A stretch of DNA of 36,208 bases from Thermoplasmata archaeon (GCA_020351895.1 CP070672.1:3006738-3042945), one strand, 5' to 3'. Positions 16,210-25,614 are shown, numbered from the stretch's first letter. Program-made: numbers and translations. The notes: generated from the sequence alone by a model not told the origin.

Positions 16210-17153
16210 TAAATTCCACCGCCATCAAAATCCTTAATTAGCAACAACCCAAGCAAGGCCATTCGCACTATTACACCGTTGAAAGCCTGTTTAAAGTAAA
16301 TGGCATGTGGAGTTGCATCCACCTCAGATGATATCTCGTCTACCCTCGGCAGAGGATGCATTATAATAAGATCGTTTTTTGCATTTTTCAGCAAAGTGTT
16401 GTCGATACGGTAGAGTCCCGCCACCTTCCTGTATTCCTCCTCATCTGGAAAGCGCTCTTTTTGGATTCTTGTGACATACAGTACATCGGCATCCTGTATG
16501 TTTTCAGGAAGGGAATCGCTTAATGCCGGTTCCTTTCCAACATCTTTTAGATGATTCATTACTTCAGGAGGCATCTGAATCATGTTTGGCGCCACGAATG
16601 TCAGATTTGCACCGAACAGGGAGAGGGCGTATGATAGCGAATGAACTGTTCTTCCGTACTTTAGATCCCCTACCAAAACTATGTTTAGATCATCTATCCT
16701 GCCTTTTTCGTTCTTTATGGTGAATAGATCTAGAAGTGTTTGTGTGGGATGCTGGCCTGCACCATCACCGGCATTTATCACAGGTTTTGTAGAAAACTGT
16801 GAAGCCAATTTTGCGGCACCTTCATTTGGATGCCGAATTAAGATGACATCAGCATATGATGCCGCCATTCTTACGGTGTCGGCAATGGTTTCTCCTTTTG
16901 AGAAGGAAGACCCCTGTGGTTCTGCGAATCCTATGGTGCTCCCTCCCAATCTTAAAATTGCACTTTCAAAAGAAAGCCTCGTTCGGGTGCTCGATTCATA
17001 GAAAAGCGATGCTAAAACCTTTCCATTTAGGATGGAACTCTTATTTTTTCCCTCGGCGACAGGAAGCATCTTCTCGGATGTTGCAAGGACATATTCTATC
17101 TCTTCTTTCGAAAAATCCTTTATTGAGACCACGTCTCTACCTACAAAGTCCAT
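16209..17153 (-). CDS. pyrB: Aspartate carbamoyltransferase catalytic chain
   Basis: 314 residues, full length. It condenses carbamoyl phosphate and aspartate in pyrimidine synthesis. Visible motifs are the carbamoyl-phosphate loop FYESSTRTRLSFE (51-63), GSSFSKGE with the neighbouring-subunit Ser-Lys loop (81-88), RHPNEGA, HPTQTLLDL (135-143), and MHPLPRVDEIS. GAGGGGG lies five bases before the ATG, and a TATATAA is centred about 28 bases upstream. It heads the operon pyrB-nitroreductase-pyrI. Confidence 0.98.
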   Translation of the reverse strand: MDFVGRDVVSIKDFSKEEIEYVLATSEKMLPVAEGKNKSSILNGKVLASLFYESSTRTRLSFESAILRLGGSTIGFAEPQGSSFSKGETIADTVRMAASYADVILIRHPNEGAAKLASQFSTKPVINAGDGAGQHPTQTLLDLFTIKNEKGRIDDLNIVLVGDLKYGRTVHSLSYALSLFGANLTFVAPNMIQMPPEVMNHLKDVGKEPALSDSLPENIQDADVLYVTRIQKERFPDEEEYRKVAGLYRIDNTLLKNAKNDLIIMHPLPRVDEISSEVDATPHAIYFKQAFNGVIVRMALLGLLLIKDFDGGGI

Positions 17154-17332
17154 GTTACCCCCTCTGTAATGGCTTAGTATATAATAAGATTTATTCTTTG
17201 TGTTAAGTGATCTTTTCTTGCGGAGTGCATAGAATCAGGGTGTTTGGAGGGGATTAGAAGGAGGGGAAATAGAATGTCTTCTTCCTTGAAACCTTAAATA
17301 CATGTGTGTCTCCCCTCATACCTTATCTGATA

Positions 17333-17485
17333 TCAAATAATACCAAGTGCCCAAAGTAAGAAAAAAATACCCCCCACTACTATTAATGCTATACTCACGA
17401 TCTGCGCTGTAAGAATCCATGTGAAAAGCTTTACCCTTTTTTCGGGTGTATCTATTAGTTCCTCAAGAAATTTGTCTTTGGGCAT
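17333..17485 (-). CDS. 50-residue single-pass membrane protein
   Basis: A short gene in the 460-base gap upstream of pyrB. ATG at 17485 is preceded by AAAGGA eight bases upstream, and it ends at TGA 17335-17333. The protein has a charged cytoplasmic N-terminus MPKDKFLEELIDTPEKRVK and one hydrophobic helix (LTAQIVSIALIVVGGIFFLLWALGII) that reaches the C-terminus. The charge pattern, Shine-Dalgarno site and clean hydrophobic segment support a real gene. Function is unknown. The rest of the gap shows only the pyrB promoter and a G-rich stretch near 17240-17268 with no clear role. Confidence 0.7.
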   Translation of the reverse strand: MPKDKFLEELIDTPEKRVKLFTWILTAQIVSIALIVVGGIFFLLWALGII

Positions 17486-17614
17486 GGTGATTCCTTTCTC
17501 ATGATATAATTGTCAAATTAAAAAAACCTTTTCATTTTAATAACTGAATTAGGGCTCTAAGCCATGAATGACGGGGTTCAAGATGAACAGTAGTTGATGA
17601 GTTAGAACGGATTT

Positions 17615-20600
17615 TTATAATTCTTCATCCTTGTCTTGGTTTGGCCCCTCTACTTTTTCCACATCCTCTGTTCCTTTTGGCTCATCTGCCTTTTCTTGAT
17701 CTAGATCATCAGAACTTTCTGGTTTTGTTACTTCTTCTTGAGTCGGGGGTTCAGAGCCCTCCTCTACCTCCTCTTTTTCCAATTTGTCCCGGCCGAGGTC
17801 TTCTGCCTCTTCTGCCTTCTCTACCTTCTCTGTCTCCTTGGGTGCGGATCCTTCTTCCACCTCCCAAGTATCTAACTCATCTTGGCTTCCCGGCTCCTCT
17901 TCGATTTCTTTTTCTTCCTCCTTCCCCACTCCCTCTTCTTTTTGCTCTTCTATATCATAAACCTCTCCCTTCTCTTCGGATTCGCCAGGTTCCTCAGATT
18001 CAGTGGGTTCTTCAGCTTTTTCTTCCTCTGTTTTTATCTCTTCGTCCTCTGCCAGTCCCTTTCCTTTTGGCGGTGGGGGAAGTTCTCTTTTCTCGGCAGG
18101 ATCTTCTGCTTCCTCTTCTGGCTTCCTTCGTCTTGTCATTATCAGCAACAACAATATCAAGACGATTACAACAACGAGAATGAGAAGCAGCATCGTTAAA
18201 TCAAATCCGTCCTCGGATGGCTTTTTGGATTTTGATGGATCCAATGGATAATAATCGTCTTCGTCCAAAACTTCATCATTATCATCGTCTGGATCTGTAG
18301 AATCAGGAATGAAATCACCATCACTGTCCAAGGGTTTTGATTCTGGATCCAATGGATCTTTACCCTCAGCGATTTCTGTTGTGTCGTTGTATCCGTCATT
18401 ATCATCATCCTGATCTTCAGAATCTGGGGTACCATCTCCGTCAGAGTCCTTCCATGGTTTTGCAGACACCTCACTGGATAATGGGCCTTCACCAATGGCA
18501 TTAATACTGCTTACCTTGTAGTAATAAGTAATACCGTTGGTAGCAGATGTATCGTTGTAGTACAGAACATTACCAACTTCAACTAGTAAAGTAACTTCTC
18601 CTGCGGTAGTGCCTCTGTAGATCTTATAAGCAGTGATGGGAGAGCCACCATTCGATTCAGGTGCATTCCAAGTTATGAATACATAAGAATCCCCTGATGT
18701 AGCTGATAATCCTGTGGGCCCACCTGGAACCGAGACAGGATTTGCAATCGCCTCATCGGATAATGGGCCCTCTCCAACTGAATTCTTGGCCACAACTTTG
18801 TAGTAGTAGGTAAGACCATTCGTCACTGTGGTATCATTGAAATATAGAACATCCTCAATTTCAACGAAGAATGTCTCCTGACCTTCAGTGATGCCCCTGT
18901 AGATTATATAGTTGGTGATCGGGGAGCTTCCTTCGGAATCCGGAGCATCCCATGATAGGTTCGCATAGGAATCACCTGATATAGCAGATACCCCTGTAGG
19001 TACCCCGGGAACGGCAACGGGGGTGCCATGAACCTCAATGGATAGCGGTCCTTCACCGAGGCTGTTTTCTGCACTGATTTTGTAGTAATAGGTGTTTCCA
19101 AAGGTCACATCGGTATCGTTGTAATAAAGAGAATCCACTATGTCTGCGAGGAATACCTCATCTCCTGGTGTTGTCTCCCTATATATTTTATAATTTGTCA
19201 CCAGGGATCCTCCATCTGAAACAGGAACTTCCCAAGATATGTATACATAAGTATCTCCGGCATCTGCCTGTGGATTTTGGGGGGATTTCGGTGGTCCTTT
19301 TGGTGTATCAGAGGTTTCTATGGACAAGGGGCCTTCTCCTATGGTATTTACAGCGCTCACCTTGTAATAATACTTGACTCCATTACTCACACTTGTATCA
19401 TTGTAAGTCAGTATATTTCCAATCTCCACCAAGAATGACAGGGTAGCAAGGCTTGTGCCCTTGTAGATCCTATAATTAGTTATTGATGATCCACCATCTA
19501 AAGCAGGAGCGTTCCAATTTAGATACACATACTCATCACCTGCTGTTGCGGATAGTCCCAAGGGTTCACTTGGAACCGCGACAGGCGTGCCTTCTGCTTC
19601 ATTTGACAAAGGTCCCTCTCCAACTATATTCACTGCACTTACTTTGTAGTAATAGGTATCACCGTTGGTCACATCAAAGTCCTCATAATACAGTATATCT
19701 CCGATCTCTTTTAAGAAGGTTTCAGATCCAGGTATGATTCCCTTGTAGATGCTGTAATTTATCACTGGAGAGCCTCCTGTGGATGCTGGAGGCTCCCATG
19801 AGATTCTGACATAGTTATTCCCAACAGAGGCTTGGAGGTTCTGTGGTGCGGAAGGCAATCCAAAAGGAGTAGCATTGATCTCGAGGGATAATGGCCCTTC
19901 TCCTGCCGCATTCTTGGCACTGACATTATAGTAGTAAGTGATGCCATTGGTCACATTGGCATCGTTGTAAAAAGTTATATCTCCAATCTCTATAAGGAAT
20001 GTCTCTTCCCCAGATACAGTGCCCCTATAAATGAGATAGTTAGTGATTGGAGATCCACCGTCAGATATTGGAGCTGTCCAATTTATCTCGCAGTACGAAT
20101 CCCCACTTATAATAGTGAGATTTATAGGTGCACCTGGGATTGTAAAGGGCGTTGCACTGACATCATTTGAAAACGGCCCTTCTCCAACAATATTTTTTGC
20201 ACTCACATTATAGTAGTAAGTGATGCCATTGGTCACATTGGCATCGTTGTAAAAGGTTAAGTTTCCAATCTCTATAAGTAAAGTCTTTGCACCAGGTGAT
20301 GTACCCCTGTATATCTCATAGTTTGTAATTGGAGTACCGCCGTCTGATGAGGGTGGATTCCAGGTTAAATCTACATAAGAATCTCCTGAAGTAGCCAAAA
20401 AGCCTATTGGAGCCCATGGAATCGAAATGGGCAGACCGCTTGCCTCATTGGACAAAGGTCCTTCACCAATTATGTTGACTGCACTCACCTTGCAATAATA
20501 TTTATCCCCGCCGATCACGATTGTGTCATTGAAGTATGTGATATTACCGATTTCTATAAGGAATGTTTCTCCCCCAGATATTGTACCCCGATAAATCCTG

Positions 20601-23600
20601 TAATAGATTACTGGAAGGCCTCCATCGGAGATTGGGGGGCTCCATGTTAGATTAACATAAGTGGCACCATCAGATGTAATTAAGTTTATGGGCTCAGTTG
20701 GAGGGGTTTTGGTATAATCCCAGGGACCCATCAATGGGTAAAAATCTCTACTATCAAAATCGATCACATATGGGGTGTCTCCCACACCATCAGCACCTGG
20801 AATATTTTGAATCGGGCCTGAGTTGTTATCAAAGCCTGTGTAATCGCTCCAATAGTTACCACTTGTGTAATAGGTCTCGTTCCAGAAATTGTTGTCTGCA
20901 TCATCAAATGCTTGATTGAGGTTGTCGATGATATTATTATGATATATCTTGTTGAATGATGACAGTGAAAGTTGGATTCCATACATCGTGTTAAAGTACA
21001 CGCTGTTGTTTAGGATGATATTTTGGCTACACTCATATAGAAACATGCCAAAAAGGTTGCTCGAGAGGTTGTTTGCAGCAATGTTATTAAAGGATGAAAA
21101 ACCTGCCTCAATACCGACAGTAGCAGAGGTTAGTTCCTGGTTTTTTACCAGAATGTCCGTGCAGTTGGCCAATATAACCTCCCCGGCCCCAGGTGGGATT
21201 GTTGCCCCGGTTAGATTCTTCCAGTAGTATACGTCTTTACCATTTACCTTATTGGATATCCCGATAATATGTGTGTTCCAATGCTCGAGCAAATCACCCT
21301 CGATCCAGATCCCGTTCTGCGTCATAATGTTGTTTGTTAGATCGGCCCCGATGGAATAACCAAGATGGATACCAGAACGGCCATTAGAAGAGGGTAGATT
21401 GTTCATTAGGGAATTCACATTTGAACGATAGAAATAGATACCATACCAATTGTTCTGTGAGGCGATATTATTTTCGAGATCATTATTTGAAGAGAAACCA
21501 ATTTCGATGCCCACAGTACCAAAAGTGGGTTGGGAGTTCGATACATCAATATTCGTACAATTTGCGAGGATAACCTGTCCTGCCTCGTCTGGTATCGAGC
21601 CACTGGTTTGATCCTTCCAATAGTAAACTGGATTTCCATTAACAGTATTCAAAGTGTCGATATTATGTGTATTCCAGTGCTCAAGCGAGCCTTGGTCAAT
21701 AAATATACCATCTCTTATCATGATATTAGCCGTGATGTTGATGTAAGTTGATTCAAGGAGATAGATGCCACAATCATTGTATGAAGCGTTATTGCCATCA
21801 AGTGTGTTTTGGTTGGAGGAATCGAGGTTGAAACCATACCTGTTGTATAAAACATCATTATCAACAAAGTTATTCCCATCAGATAGCCAGACATAGATGC
21901 CGTCACCATTATTAGAGGAGGCGTTATTGGCTGTAACATTGTTACCAATGGACTGTCTAACATAGATGCCATCATCACCGTTGAAGGTTTCTGTGTTGCC
22001 TGTTAGGTTGCAATCATCGGAAGCACGAATATAGATGCCGTCATCGAAGTTGAAGGTTACGCTGTTACCAGTTAGGTTGTTACTATCGGAAGTGCGAACA
22101 TATATGCCGTCATCCTGATTCATGTAAACTGTGTTATTAATAAGATTATTTTCGTCGGAATCTCGGATATATATTCCCGCCCCAATGTTAAAGGAAGCAT
22201 TGTTGTCTATGATATTATTTTGATCAGAATATCGAATATAGATACCATTGGCTTCGTTGTTTAATAAAGTATTATTAATTAGGTCGTTGCCTGTGGCGTT
22301 ATACAGATATATTCCGATTCCCGTGTTCCACCAGGTGAATATACTGCCATTGGCATGGTTATTTGCGATATTGTAACCACTTGAATCTCTCACAAAGATT
22401 CCTAAAACATTATTGGAAGCAGTATTATTTTCAATCATACCCCCAACCGCATATCTGAGATAGATACCACGCTCATTGTTGTTTGAAGCATTATTTCCAG
22501 TGATGTTGTTCCAATCGGAATTGTAAATATAGATACCGTATACACCGTTTAATGCCTCTAACCCAGATATGGTGGTATTTAGAGAATATCCAACCTCGAC
22601 ACCAACTGAACTATTGGACAAATCCTGGTTCCTAATTTCAATATTTGAGCAATTCACAAGGAGGGCCTGCCCTGCTCCGGCGGGAATTGAGCCTCCTATT
22701 TGATTGACCCAGTAGTACACTGGCTTACCGTTGGCTGTATTGGAGATATCAATGTAGTGGCTGTCCCAATTTATAAGCAAGGGGCCAAAGATAAATATTC
22801 CATTGTTTTCCATGGAATTGAAAGTCAAATTATTACCAACTGAAGCATCGAGATAGATTCCAAAATAGTTATTCAATATGATGTTACTTGATAGGTTATT
22901 ATAATTGGAATTCGTAACCATGATGCCGTTTCCGTTATTATCAGATGCATTGTTACCTATGATATTATTTATATTGGAATTTAAAACATCAATGCCATTA
23001 TCATTCTCCGTGACATTATTACTGACAACATTATTCTCGCCCGAATTATATATTAAGATGCCGTCACCTTGGTTGTCTTGAAGACCATTGTTAAAAACCT
23101 CGTTGCCAATGATATCGTTACCAAAAGAGGATTCAATATGGATGCCTTCATCACCACTGTTAGAAATAATGTTACTCTCAACAGTGCTATTGTTGGTATC
23201 TAGTAGACGTATTCCATCCCTATTATTATTTGTAACCTTATTGTGTGCCACATAACAGTGTTCGACATTGGAAAGCTCAATTCCACCATTTGTCCCACCA
23301 CCGCCGCCTCCAGTCACAGTAAAGCCTGTCATATTAACCCAATCTGCGGTTATTAAGACGACATCACCACTTCCCCCACCATCGATTATCGTGGTATCCT
23401 TATCCTCTCCCGTGAGATTTATCATCTTATCCACAACAATATTCTCTAAATAGGTTCCATTATATACATAGACAATATCCCCATCAATCGCGGCATTTAT
23501 GGCTTCCTGAATCGTGGTAAAATTCGCAGGACCGTCGTCATCCACCGTGATTATACCAGCCTCCATTGAAGGAGCGAGCTCGATTACGATCACAATCGCA

Positions 23601-23653
23601 CTAAAAACCATAAGTAGACTTAACCAAAACGCCCTAAATTTCATGGTAATCAC
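17615..23653 (-). CDS. Giant surface protein: beta-helix, eight FN3 domains, Ca-type acidic repeats, membrane anchor
   Basis: 2012 residues. After a signal peptide (residues about 8-26) comes a parallel beta-helix of NosD/CASH type (about 35-980), opening with DDDGPANFTTIQEAINAA and built of Asn-rich units such as NNITGNNASNN. It includes three copies of a roughly 60-residue module marked by HWNTH ... VNGNPVYYW ... GSIP-x-GAGQ, and closes with the family ending GNYWSDY ... GDTPYVIDFDSRDFYPLMGPW. Eight fibronectin-III domains of about 94 residues follow (about 983-1733), then thrombospondin-3-like calcium repeats DSDGDGTPDSEDQDDDNDGY (1733-1812), a membrane helix (about 1815-1838), and a Glu-rich cytoplasmic tail of about 174 residues. 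The start is GTG at 23653 or ATG at 23644. It is likely a cell-surface adhesin or structural protein. Confidence 0.93.
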   Translation of the reverse strand: MITMKFRAFWLSLLMVFSAIVIVIELAPSMEAGIITVDDDGPANFTTIQEAINAAIDGDIVYVYNGTYLENIVVDKMINLTGEDKDTTIIDGGGSGDVVLITADWVNMTGFTVTGGGGGGTNGGIELSNVEHCYVAHNKVTNNNRDGIRLLDTNNSTVESNIISNSGDEGIHIESSFGNDIIGNEVFNNGLQDNQGDGILIYNSGENNVVSNNVTENDNGIDVLNSNINNIIGNNASDNNGNGIMVTNSNYNNLSSNIILNNYFGIYLDASVGNNLTFNSMENNGIFIFGPLLINWDSHYIDISNTANGKPVYYWVNQIGGSIPAGAGQALLVNCSNIEIRNQDLSNSSVGVEVGYSLNTTISGLEALNGVYGIYIYNSDWNNITGNNASNNNERGIYLRYAVGGMIENNTASNNVLGIFVRDSSGYNIANNHANGSIFTWWNTGIGIYLYNATGNDLINNTLLNNEANGIYIRYSDQNNIIDNNASFNIGAGIYIRDSDENNLINNTVYMNQDDGIYVRTSDSNNLTGNSVTFNFDDGIYIRASDDCNLTGNTETFNGDDGIYVRQSIGNNVTANNASSNNGDGIYVWLSDGNNFVDNDVLYNRYGFNLDSSNQNTLDGNNASYNDCGIYLLESTYINITANIMIRDGIFIDQGSLEHWNTHNIDTLNTVNGNPVYYWKDQTSGSIPDEAGQVILANCTNIDVSNSQPTFGTVGIEIGFSSNNDLENNIASQNNWYGIYFYRSNVNSLMNNLPSSNGRSGIHLGYSIGADLTNNIMTQNGIWIEGDLLEHWNTHIIGISNKVNGKDVYYWKNLTGATIPPGAGEVILANCTDILVKNQELTSATVGIEAGFSSFNNIAANNLSSNLFGMFLYECSQNIILNNSVYFNTMYGIQLSLSSFNKIYHNNIIDNLNQAFDDADNNFWNETYYTSGNYWSDYTGFDNNSGPIQNIPGADGVGDTPYVIDFDSRDFYPLMGPWDYTKTPPTEPINLITSDGATYVNLTWSPPISDGGLPVIYYRIYRGTISGGETFLIEIGNITYFNDTIVIGGDKYYCKVSAVNIIGEGPLSNEASGLPISIPWAPIGFLATSGDSYVDLTWNPPSSDGGTPITNYEIYRGTSPGAKTLLIEIGNLTFYNDANVTNGITYYYNVSAKNIVGEGPFSNDVSATPFTIPGAPINLTIISGDSYCEINWTAPISDGGSPITNYLIYRGTVSGEETFLIEIGDITFYNDANVTNGITYYYNVSAKNAAGEGPLSLEINATPFGLPSAPQNLQASVGNNYVRISWEPPASTGGSPVINYSIYKGIIPGSETFLKEIGDILYYEDFDVTNGDTYYYKVSAVNIVGEGPLSNEAEGTPVAVPSEPLGLSATAGDEYVYLNWNAPALDGGSSITNYRIYKGTSLATLSFLVEIGNILTYNDTSVSNGVKYYYKVSAVNTIGEGPLSIETSDTPKGPPKSPQNPQADAGDTYVYISWEVPVSDGGSLVTNYKIYRETTPGDEVFLADIVDSLYYNDTDVTFGNTYYYKISAENSLGEGPLSIEVHGTPVAVPGVPTGVSAISGDSYANLSWDAPDSEGSSPITNYIIYRGITEGQETFFVEIEDVLYFNDTTVTNGLTYYYKVVAKNSVGEGPLSDEAIANPVSVPGGPTGLSATSGDSYVFITWNAPESNGGSPITAYKIYRGTTAGEVTLLVEVGNVLYYNDTSATNGITYYYKVSSINAIGEGPLSSEVSAKPWKDSDGDGTPDSEDQDDDNDGYNDTTEIAEGKDPLDPESKPLDSDGDFIPDSTDPDDDNDEVLDEDDYYPLDPSKSKKPSEDGFDLTMLLLILVVVIVLILLLLIMTRRRKPEEEAEDPAEKRELPPPPKGKGLAEDEEIKTEEEKAEEPTESEEPGESEEKGEVYDIEEQKEEGVGKEEEKEIEEEPGSQDELDTWEVEEGSAPKETEKVEKAEEAEDLGRDKLEKEEVEEGSEPPTQEEVTKPESSDDLDQEKADEPKGTEDVEKVEGPNQDKDEEL
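18455..20703 (-). repeat. Tandem array of eight FN3-coding repeats, about 282 bases each
   Basis: Eight consecutive FN3 units share a consensus of W-x-PP-x-S-x-GG-x-P-I-T-x-Y-x-IYRG, followed by YYYKVSA-x-N-x-x-GEGPLS. Units two and three share an exact 50-base match (19923-19972 and 20205-20254, offset 282 bases), so this pair was duplicated or homogenised recently. The other units have diverged more. Confidence 0.85.
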
Positions 23654-23670
23654 TGTGAGGGCGATTGAGA

Positions 23671-23685
23671 TTACAATTTAAATAC
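23671..23685 (-). promoter_or_regulatory. TATA box of the giant surface protein gene
   Basis: GGTATTTAAATTGTAA on the minus strand is centred about 26 bases before the GTG at 23653, fitting a leaderless GTG start or a nine-base leader before the ATG at 23644. No strong Shine-Dalgarno motif is present. Confidence 0.5.
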
Positions 23686-23753
23686 CTTCCTGAGCAAATC
23701 GAATTGGCTAACATTAATTTTTATCTAAAGATGTTATAAATATCTGATTGATA

Positions 23754-23810
23754 AGAAATGAAAAAAGGGACACAATCTCTTGAGTGGTTGGGGGTTGGGG
23801 GAGTGGGATT
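23754..23810. terminator. G-rich run and T-run after atpD
   Basis: The plus strand reads GGTTGGGGGTTGGGGGAGTGGG at about 23783-23804, preceded by an A-run at 23760-23767. In the atpD transcript direction this is a C-rich segment followed by TTTTTT, which fits an archaeal U-run terminator. The G-run itself could fold as a quadruplex on the plus strand. The roles are inferred. Confidence 0.4.
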
Positions 23811-23820
23811 AAAATGAGTG

Positions 23821-24492
23821 TCAAGCTGTGGCCTCTGCGGCTTCAGCTTCTTCAGCGGCCTCCATTATCGCCTTGATTCTTTTTCGTCTAAAGAAGTCCT
23901 CCCTCTCCCTTTCCTGCAGCTGCATTTCTATGTATTTCTCCGTGGCTTTAAGTCTGGGAATGAAAATGTGCTCCAGTGCATTGACTCTTCTTTTGGTTTT
24001 CTCTATCTCGATTGCAAGGCGCTCAATGGTGCCCTCAACCTCAGCCAGTTTCAATATGTCAACCAATAGATTTCTGAACTTTTCACAGGCTTCGTCAAGT
24101 TTCGCAGTGGTTCCTATGTAGCCATACAGTGGCTGTCCTGATCTCGAAGGGATTGCGTCATACTCGACTTTGGGAACATGCACCCCCATTATGTTCACGG
24201 TCCTCATTGGAACATCGCCTAAAGGTGGTATCGAGCCCGATGCATCCTCCACTTTGTCCTGACCCATGATCATCTGGGTCTGAACAAGAAGTTCATACGA
24301 TCCCCTTAACTCGGATGTGGCTTTTTTTCTCAAGGTATTCCTGTCCTTAATTATCTCGAAGAACTGCACAACCAGGGCATCCCTCTTCTCACTAAGCAGT
24401 TTATGGCCCTTCTCCGCGAGCTTTTTCCTTTTTCTAACTGAAAGAAGCTCCATCCGTGTTGGATTGATGCCCTCGATTATCTCCTCAACCAT
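23821..24492 (-). CDS. atpD: A-type ATP synthase subunit D (central stalk)
   Basis: 223 residues, full length for archaeal/vacuolar subunit D, the rotor shaft inside the catalytic head. Marks are the N-terminal helix INPTRMELLSVRKRKKLAEKGHKLLSEKRDAL, the central turn VPKVEYD, and the long C-terminal helix RRVNALEHIFIPRLKATEKYI. The last 20 residues are Ala/Glu-rich. In most archaea this gene ends the ATP synthase operon. Here its upstream neighbour is pelota and no other ATPase gene is present in the window. A TTTTTTAAATG box about 50 bases upstream of the ATG suggests its own promoter. Confidence 0.96.
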   Translation of the reverse strand: MVEEIIEGINPTRMELLSVRKRKKLAEKGHKLLSEKRDALVVQFFEIIKDRNTLRKKATSELRGSYELLVQTQMIMGQDKVEDASGSIPPLGDVPMRTVNIMGVHVPKVEYDAIPSRSGQPLYGYIGTTAKLDEACEKFRNLLVDILKLAEVEGTIERLAIEIEKTKRRVNALEHIFIPRLKATEKYIEMQLQEREREDFFRRKRIKAIMEAAEEAEAAEATA

Positions 24493-24570
24493 TTATACCA
24501 CACATCTGATTTAGATTGCGAATCCAGAATGCCCTGATTTTTTAAATGCTTTTCTATTGACTATGGAAAA

Positions 24571-25614
24571 TCAGGTGATTCTGTACCTTAGAATGGCCCC
24601 GATTCCCCCAAGAGCCTCGAGTTTTTTGCCAGAATCCTGCACCCCATTGATTATGGCGATCTCCGATTTCTTTTCATTGGCAATTTTGAGTAGGTAGTCC
24701 ACCTTTTTTTCTCGAATGAGCCTGTCTGTTACGATCAATGTCCTCACTGCCCCTGCAATTATGGCATTCTCCACCTCTTTGTGGCCATATGCGAAATTAC
24801 CATCCTTAGATATCTCAGCAAGAAGCTCCTCCACAATCGTGGTTTCATAGGCTACCCTTGTATTCTGGAGTATCTTGGGAGCCAAACCCTCCTTGATCAC
24901 TTCCTGTATGCCTGCCATTCCCACCTGACCTGTTCCCTGAAGAACGCAATTTTCAAATAGTTTTTGTTTAAGGTCCTTTCCCAATTCATAAAACTCTTCC
25001 TTTGCAAATCCAGGACCTAATATGATAAGGGGCATGGAATCTGTCATAATCCCTTCAAGCTTTTGAAGGACCTCGCCATAGAACCTTTTTTTGGCTTCCT
25101 TACTGTGTTTATACCTCTTTCCAGTTTCCCCTGTGGTTATCCGGGCGAGTTCCTGTACACCTGATTGCCGAAGAATTGCAAATTCAGCCTCGTCATAATC
25201 TATGGATAAGAAGAGGATCAAAGGCTGTTTGGTGGCTGATTGTGCTTCTTTTATTCTGTTTAGATGATGGGGGTTCCATTGCTCCTTTATTATGCTTATC
25301 TTGTCGCCTTCGGCGAGATTGAATGTATGGTATGAGCCAAGGTCTTGGGGGCCCTCCTTTATGATGCCATGAATCCTTAGCCTATCTGAAAATTCATGAA
25401 ATTCGATGTCCTCCACTTCGATACCCAACCGCATGGGCTTTTTTTTCCCTCTCTCAGGTCTCAGCTTGTCTGTCTTTTTCTCTTCCCTCCTATAGGTCAT
25501 GGAGAAGACAACGTCCCTTTTCTCGATTATGTTGAATAGATGCCATAGATCATCCATTGATTCCAACCGCAATTTGATTTCGGATGCCTGTAAATTTTCA
25601 TACAGTACCTTCAA
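24571..25614 (-). CDS. pelA: Ribosome-rescue factor aPelota (Dom34)
   Basis: 347 residues with the three-domain layout of aPelota: an Sm-like N-terminal domain (about 1-125, containing WHLFNIIEKRDVV and ITTGETG-like linkers after it), a central domain with ILGPGFAKEEF, and a C-terminal L30e-like domain (IIAGAVRTLIVTDRLI; GGIGAILRYRI). It binds stalled ribosomes with an aEF1A-type GTPase to release them and acts in mRNA quality control. The start is TTG at 25614, matching the family N-terminus MKVLYE, with AAGGG a few bases upstream. A TATA-like AATATAAATAA lies about 50 bases upstream. Confidence 0.96.
   Translation of the reverse strand: MKVLYENLQASEIKLRLESMDDLWHLFNIIEKRDVVFSMTYRREEKKTDKLRPERGKKKPMRLGIEVEDIEFHEFSDRLRIHGIIKEGPQDLGSYHTFNLAEGDKISIIKEQWNPHHLNRIKEAQSATKQPLILFLSIDYDEAEFAILRQSGVQELARITTGETGKRYKHSKEAKKRFYGEVLQKLEGIMTDSMPLIILGPGFAKEEFYELGKDLKQKLFENCVLQGTGQVGMAGIQEVIKEGLAPKILQNTRVAYETTIVEELLAEISKDGNFAYGHKEVENAIIAGAVRTLIVTDRLIREKKVDYLLKIANEKKSEIAIINGVQDSGKKLEALGGIGAILRYRIT

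Noticed and set aside
17641..18251. Several plus-strand ORFs of 80-180 codons
   Set aside because: They are shadows of the Glu-rich tail of the giant surface protein, rich in Leu/Pro/Ser from reading GAG/GAA codons backwards.
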